From positions 124,001 to 188,000 of the forward strand of contig FLQS01000045.1 in assembly GCA_900078375.1 (NCBI GenBank): 64,000 bases of DNA. The letters run 5' to 3'. The position numbers and the translations under genes are program-made. The notes below the pieces were generated by a model, which worked only from the letters and a program-made list of their open reading frames with translations, ran no database searches and was not told the origin of the DNA. This document shows positions 60,950 through 64,000 of the stretch, one piece after another. This DNA comes from an uncultured Mycobacterium sp. (GTDB lineage Bacteria > Actinomycetota > Actinomycetes > Mycobacteriales > Mycobacteriaceae). Each line of letters opens with the position of its first letter. The first letter of the stretch is position 1.

Positions 60950-60965
60950 CGGAACGAACGTTCGA
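60950..60965. promoter_or_regulatory. LexA (SOS) box-like sequence in the wag31 upstream region
   Basis: CGGAACGAACGTTCGA compares with the mycobacterial SOS consensus TCGAAC-N4-GTTCGA: the right half is perfect and the left half matches four of six. It also contains the perfect 10-base palindrome CGAACGTTCG. TACAGT, a plausible -10 hexamer, ends two bases upstream (60943-60948), so a repressor bound here would block that promoter. Confidence 0.4.
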
Positions 60966-61017
60966 CGCGTTCTACACTTTGCAGACGCTTAACCGCCCAG
61001 ACCCGAGGGGGCAGATG

Positions 61018-61842
61018 ATGCCGCTTACACCGGCCGACGTGCACAATGTGGCATTCAGCAAGCCGCCCATCGGCAAGCGAGGCTACAACGAGGACGAGGT
61101 CGACGCCTTCCTCGACCTGGTGGAGAACGAGCTGACTCGCCTCATCGAGGAGAACTCGGATCTGCGCCAGCGGGTCGCCGAGCTCGATCAGGAGCTGGGC
61201 GCCGCACGCGCCGGGGGCGCCGTACCGCAACCAACCCAGGCAATTCCGCTTTACCAGCCGGAGCCGCAGCCGGAACCGGAGCCCACGCCGGCTCCCGTGC
61301 CGCAGGCTGCCCCGCAGCCGGTGTCGAGCCCGGCCGCCAGCGAGGAGCAGGCCATCAAGGCCGCTCGCGTGCTGGCCCTGGCCCAGGACACCGCCGACCG
61401 GTTGACCGGCACCGCCAAGGCGGAGGCCGACAAGCTGCTGGCCGACGCCCGCGCGAACGCCGACCAGATCGTGTCGGAGGCTCGCCACACCGCAGAGACC
61501 ACGGTCGCCGACGCCAAACAGCGCGCTGAGGCGCAGCTCGCCGATGCGCAGACCCGCTCGGAAACCCAGCTGCGGCAGGCGCAGGAGAAGGCCGATGCTC
61601 TTCAGGCCGACGCCGAGCGCAAGCACACCGAGATCATGGGCACCATCAACCAGCAGCGCACTGTCCTCGAGGGACGGCTGGAGCAGTTGCGGACGTTCGA
61701 GCGCGAGTACCGCACCCGGCTCAAGACCTACCTGGAGTCCCAGCTCGAGGAGCTCGGTCAGCGCGGGTCGGCCGCACCGGTCGATTCCGGTGCCAACAAC
61801 GACGGCGGCGGCTTCAACCAGTTCAACCGGGGCAATAACTAA
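61018..61842 (+). CDS. wag31: Polar growth protein Wag31 (DivIVA)
   Basis: Wag31 is the DivIVA homologue that assembles at the poles and directs tip growth. The 274-residue protein begins MPLTPADVHNVAFSKPPIG, the membrane- and curvature-binding DivIVA domain. It has NEDEVDAFLDLVENELTRLI, a Pro/Glu-rich linker (about 65-105) and a long coiled coil (about 110-250) with repeated ADA/AEA heptads. The ATG at 61018 is chosen from the family N-terminus; an ATG one codon earlier and an extended frame to 60931 are less likely. A threonine near residue 72 (PQPTQAI) is in the region phosphorylated by PknA in M. tuberculosis. Confidence 0.96.
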   Translation: MPLTPADVHNVAFSKPPIGKRGYNEDEVDAFLDLVENELTRLIEENSDLRQRVAELDQELGAARAGGAVPQPTQAIPLYQPEPQPEPEPTPAPVPQAAPQPVSSPAASEEQAIKAARVLALAQDTADRLTGTAKAEADKLLADARANADQIVSEARHTAETTVADAKQRAEAQLADAQTRSETQLRQAQEKADALQADAERKHTEIMGTINQQRTVLEGRLEQLRTFEREYRTRLKTYLESQLEELGQRGSAAPVDSGANNDGGGFNQFNRGNN

Positions 61843-61867
61843 TCGCTTGTCGACCGGAGGTTGATCG

Positions 61868-62263
61868 ATGCTGATCGTTGCCCTGGTACTGGCGGTGATC
61901 GGCCTCGCGGCCCTGGTCACCGCGGTCGTCACCAGCAATGAGCTGGTCGCGTGGGTGTGTATCGCAGCCAGTGTGATTGGCGTGATCCTGCTGATCGTCG
62001 ACGCGATCCGGGAGCGGCAGAACCGCCGAGGCGCTGAGGCAGAATCGGTGACGGCGGCGGTGGCTGCCGAGACCACGGAGTCCTCGGCTACTGCCGAGAC
62101 CACTGCCTACTCGGAAACCGACGAGACGGTCGACTCCACGTATTCGACTTTCGACGCCGACTATCCCGACGATCCGACCTCCGAGGTGCCGGTCGATGAC
62201 GCCGCCGACGAGCCCGAGAACAAGTCTGAGGAAGAGCCTTCCGGCGAGTCCGGCTCACGCTGA
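61868..62263 (+). CDS. Small membrane protein with acidic Thr/Glu-rich tail (Rv2144c-like)
   Basis: A 131-residue protein with two membrane spans (about 2-22 and 27-46), a short basic turn (RERQNRRG) and a long tail rich in Glu, Thr, Ser and Asp. The ATG follows CGGAGG at good distance, 25 bases after wag31, so it may be co-transcribed. It matches the position of Rv2144c. Its stop codon lies inside the first copy of a 29-base tandem duplication. Function unknown. Confidence 0.85.
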   Translation: MLIVALVLAVIGLAALVTAVVTSNELVAWVCIAASVIGVILLIVDAIRERQNRRGAEAESVTAAVAAETTESSATAETTAYSETDETVDSTYSTFDADYPDDPTSEVPVDDAADEPENKSEEEPSGESGSR

Positions 62264-62314
62264 TTCAATTCTTTACCCACACGGGACGCTGATTCAATTC
62301 TTTACCCACACGGG
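62257..62314. repeat. Perfect tandem duplication of 29 bases
   Basis: Bases 62257-62285 and 62286-62314 are identical and adjacent. The unit begins ACGCTGATTC and ends CCCACACGGG. The first copy carries the stop codon of the preceding gene; the second copy supplies the left arm and loop of the palindrome just upstream of the epimerase. Confidence 0.97.
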
Positions 62315-62321
62315 TAAAGAA
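62298..62321. promoter_or_regulatory. Perfect 24-base palindrome directly ahead of the epimerase gene
   Basis: TTCTTTACCC and GGGTAAAGAA are exact inverted copies around ACAC. The palindrome ends five bases before the ATG at 62327 and covers its ribosome-binding region (AAAGAAG). It could be an operator of a TetR/MerR-like repressor, or an RNA hairpin that hides the ribosome-binding site or terminates the upstream transcript. The first duplicate copy lacks the right arm. Confidence 0.6.
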
Positions 62322-62326
62322 GCACC

Positions 62327-63679
62327 ATGAGCATCCAATACGCCAGCGTCGTCGACCATCCCATCGATGAGGTGTTCGCCTGGCACACCCGTCCCGGTGC
62401 GATGCGGCGGCTGATTCCGCCGTGGCAACCGATGCACGTCGTCGCCGAGACCGAATCCCTGGCCGACGGATGCGCGGTCCTCGGGCTGCCAGGCGGATTG
62501 CGCTGGATCGCCCGGCATGATCCGGCCGGCTTTGACCCACCGCACCAGTTCGTGGACGTGCTGTCGTCAGACGGGTTGATGACCCTACCGCCACGGATCA
62601 TCGGCTGGTGGCGCCACACCCACCGGTTCAGCGATGCCGGCGCCGGCACCACGGCGATGTGCGACGAGGTCGACACCACGGTGCCGGGTGCGGCGCTGCG
62701 TGCGACCTTCGTCTACCGGCATCGCCAGGTGGCCGACGATCTCGCCGCCCACCGGGATGCCGCGCGGGCGGGTGCGAACGGGTTGGCCGTGGCGATCACC
62801 GGATCCTCTGGTTTGGTGGGGACCGCGCTGACCGCCCTGCTGGCAACCGGTGGGCACCGGGTGATCCGGCTGGTGCGTCACGAACCGGTTCGGCCCGACG
62901 AACGACGTTGGGAGCCAAGCAATCCCGCTCCCGACCTATTCGATGGAATCGATGCCGTCATCCATCTGGCCGGTGCCTCGATCGCCGGTCGGTTCACCGA
63001 GGCACACCGCAGCGCGATCCGCGACTCGCGCATCGAACCGACCCGACGGCTGGCGGAATTGGCCGCTTCGCGAGGCTTGCGCGCATTCGTCAGCGCCTCC
63101 GCGGTCGGCATCTACGGGTACGACCGCGGTGATGCCGTGCTGTGCGAGGACAGTGCCCACGGTGATGGCTTCCTGGCCGATGTGGTCGCCGACTGGGAGG
63201 CGGCCACCGAACCCGCGGCCAGCGCCGGGGTCCGCACGGTCTGCGTGCGCACCGGCATCGTGCAGGCGGCCCGTGGCGGCACCCTGCGGCTGATGCGGCC
63301 GTTGTTCGCCGCCGGCCTCGGCGGCCGGCTGGGCAGCGGCCAGCAGTGGCTGTCCTGGATCGGTCTCGACGACCTACTCGACATCTACTACCGCGCTGCC
63401 TACGACGACCGGCTGACCGGTCCTGTCAACGCTGTTGCGCCAAATCCAGTGCGCAACATCACATATACCAAGGCGCTGGCCGCGACGCTGCATCGCCCCG
63501 CCGTGCTGCCGGTGCCGTCGATCGGTCCGCGCATAGTGTTGGGCGCCCAGGGTGCGCGCGAACTGGCCGAGGCCGACCAGCGCGTCCTGCCCACCAAGCT
63601 GCAGACGCTGGGACACCGATTCCGGCAGCCGACGATCGAGGAGGCACTGGCCCACCAGCTCGGCCACGACCCGAGCTGA
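62327..63679 (+). CDS. TIGR01777-family epimerase with N-terminal SRPBCC domain
   Basis: A 450-residue two-domain protein. Residues 1-145 form an SRPBCC/START-like module (ASVVDHPIDEVFAWHTRPGA). Residues 150-450 form an SDR-like NAD(P)-binding domain of the TIGR01777 (SDR39U1) family: glycine motif ITGSSGLVGTALTALL, VIHLAGASIAGRF, SASAVGIYGYDRGD, and the C-terminal FRQPTIEEALAHQL. The substrate is unknown for this family. It directly follows the duplication and palindrome and abuts the convergent kinase-like gene with no spacer. Confidence 0.9.
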   Translation: MSIQYASVVDHPIDEVFAWHTRPGAMRRLIPPWQPMHVVAETESLADGCAVLGLPGGLRWIARHDPAGFDPPHQFVDVLSSDGLMTLPPRIIGWWRHTHRFSDAGAGTTAMCDEVDTTVPGAALRATFVYRHRQVADDLAAHRDAARAGANGLAVAITGSSGLVGTALTALLATGGHRVIRLVRHEPVRPDERRWEPSNPAPDLFDGIDAVIHLAGASIAGRFTEAHRSAIRDSRIEPTRRLAELAASRGLRAFVSASAVGIYGYDRGDAVLCEDSAHGDGFLADVVADWEAATEPAASAGVRTVCVRTGIVQAARGGTLRLMRPLFAAGLGGRLGSGQQWLSWIGLDDLLDIYYRAAYDDRLTGPVNAVAPNPVRNITYTKALAATLHRPAVLPVPSIGPRIVLGAQGARELAEADQRVLPTKLQTLGHRFRQPTIEEALAHQLGHDPS

Positions 63680-64000
63680 CTAGTCCAGGTCGCCCCGCCA
63701 CGAGTGCAGGCTGCGCAACAGCGGGCTCTTCTTGTACTCGTGGCCGGCCATCCGGCCGAGGATGTCGTCGAGGGTGATGACCGCGTCGGCAATGTAAGGG
63801 CCCTTGTTGAGCATCACGCACTCGGCGCGTTCGGCCATTGCCGCATCACTGATTTCGGCGCGCGACGGCCGCCCGGTGGTGGCCAGTTGCTCGAGCACCT
63901 GGGTCGCCCAGATCACCGGCAGGTGCGCCGCCTCGCAGAGGCACAGCGTCTCCTCCTGCAGCTCGGCCATCCGCTCGTAGCCGGTCTCGACAGCCAGATC
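63680..64000 (-). CDS. Pyruvate-kinase-like protein, C-terminal part (5' end outside the window)
   Basis: The last 106 residues of a protein resembling the barrel end of pyruvate kinase: DLAVETGYERMAELQEETL, PVIWATQVLEQL, GRPSRAEISDAAMAERAECV and MLNKGPYIADAVITLDDIL. The normal kinase has ATQMLESM and MLSGETA; here LNKGPY replaces the latter and the chain ends soon after the barrel, without the usual C-terminal allosteric domain. It matches a long, atypical actinobacterial pyruvate-kinase group as I remember it. The frame is open to the window edge. Stops of this gene and the epimerase are back to back. Confidence 0.82.
   Translation of the reverse strand, partial: DLAVETGYERMAELQEETLCLCEAAHLPVIWATQVLEQLATTGRPSRAEISDAAMAERAECVMLNKGPYIADAVITLDDILGRMAGHEYKKSPLLRSLHSWRGDLD

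Noticed and set aside
60951..60975. GGAAC and CGTT upstream of wag31 as an ECF sigma-factor promoter
   Set aside because: The spacing of 12 bases between the elements is too short for SigE/SigH promoters; the SOS-like reading fits better.
1..64000. Prophage, tRNA, rRNA, toxin-antitoxin or defence island
   Set aside because: No integrase, capsid, tRNA fold, rRNA sequence or defence-type gene was seen; nearly all genes are conserved mycobacterial core.

Overview
The window is a 64 kb, GC-rich chromosomal segment of a mycobacterium. A fast-growing Mycolicibacterium-type species is most likely. The gene content and order follow the Mycobacterium tuberculosis block Rv2144c to Rv2208 in inverted orientation: cobalamin genes, the cytochrome bcc-aa3 oxidase genes, PIM/LM/LAM mannosyltransferases, PknL with its HTH partner, and the dcw division cluster ending in wag31. 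Gene identities come from motifs and remembered synteny; no search was run. Several pieces differ from the remembered tuberculosis layout. There is a PAS-domain fragment beyond cobS, and a cutinase plus membrane acyltransferase between pimB and fadD15. A transposase relic lies between aroG and pknL, and pbpB is joined directly to murE. A TIGR01777 epimerase and a pyruvate-kinase-like gene follow the division cluster.

Layout. 1-3.2 kb: PAS fragment, then cobS-cobT-cobU and a DUF3043 membrane protein, all on the minus strand. 3.2-8.5 kb: glycerate kinase, the Fe-S carrier erpA, a membrane protein, adenosine kinase adoK and asparagine synthetase asnB. 8.6-16.2 kb: respiration (ctaC-ctaF, then mmpS3 and a membrane protein), and, convergent behind a perfect bidirectional terminator, ctaE-qcrC-qcrA-qcrB. 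16.3-21.6 kb: trpD, a DEDDh/GIY-YIG nuclease, a 73-residue CxxC protein, the NlpC/P60 hydrolase ripC and a HExxH protein. 21.6-32.4 kb: pimB, cutinase, acyltransferase, fadD15, two START-like proteins, an ArsA-like ATPase, a PlsC acyltransferase and the mptC mannosyltransferase. 32.4-41.0 kb: a 3'-5' RNase, aroG, IS relic, pknL and its HTH partner, mptA, a prenyl diphosphate synthase, lppM, a GNAT and a DUF3040 protein. 41.0-61.9 kb: mraZ-rsmH-ftsL-pbpB-murE-murF-mraY-murD-ftsW-murG-murC-ftsQ, then ftsZ-pgeF-yggS-sepF-yggT-wag31. 61.9-64 kb: small membrane protein, epimerase and the 3' end of a pyruvate-kinase-like gene.

Functionally, most of the window serves envelope construction and energy. 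The dcw genes make lipid II precursors and the septal machine. Wag31, SepF and YggT organise polar growth and division. PimB, MptA, MptC, the PlsC protein and FadD15 serve phospholipid, PIM, lipomannan and acyl-chain metabolism. CtaC/E/F and QcrCAB form most of the aerobic supercomplex. Many genes inside the operons overlap by ATGA or GTGA, pointing to translational coupling from rsmH through ftsQ.

I found no convincing new multi-gene system. The best unexplained signals are small: a helically phased MraZ-type operator array ahead of mraZ, an SOS-box-like sequence ahead of wag31, and a two-cysteine insertion in QcrB. To these add a 29-bp tandem duplication joined to a perfect palindrome ahead of the epimerase, a duplicated start region creating a mini-ORF ahead of murE, and small cysteine-bearing proteins of unknown role. 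No tRNA, rRNA, CRISPR array or intact mobile element was seen.
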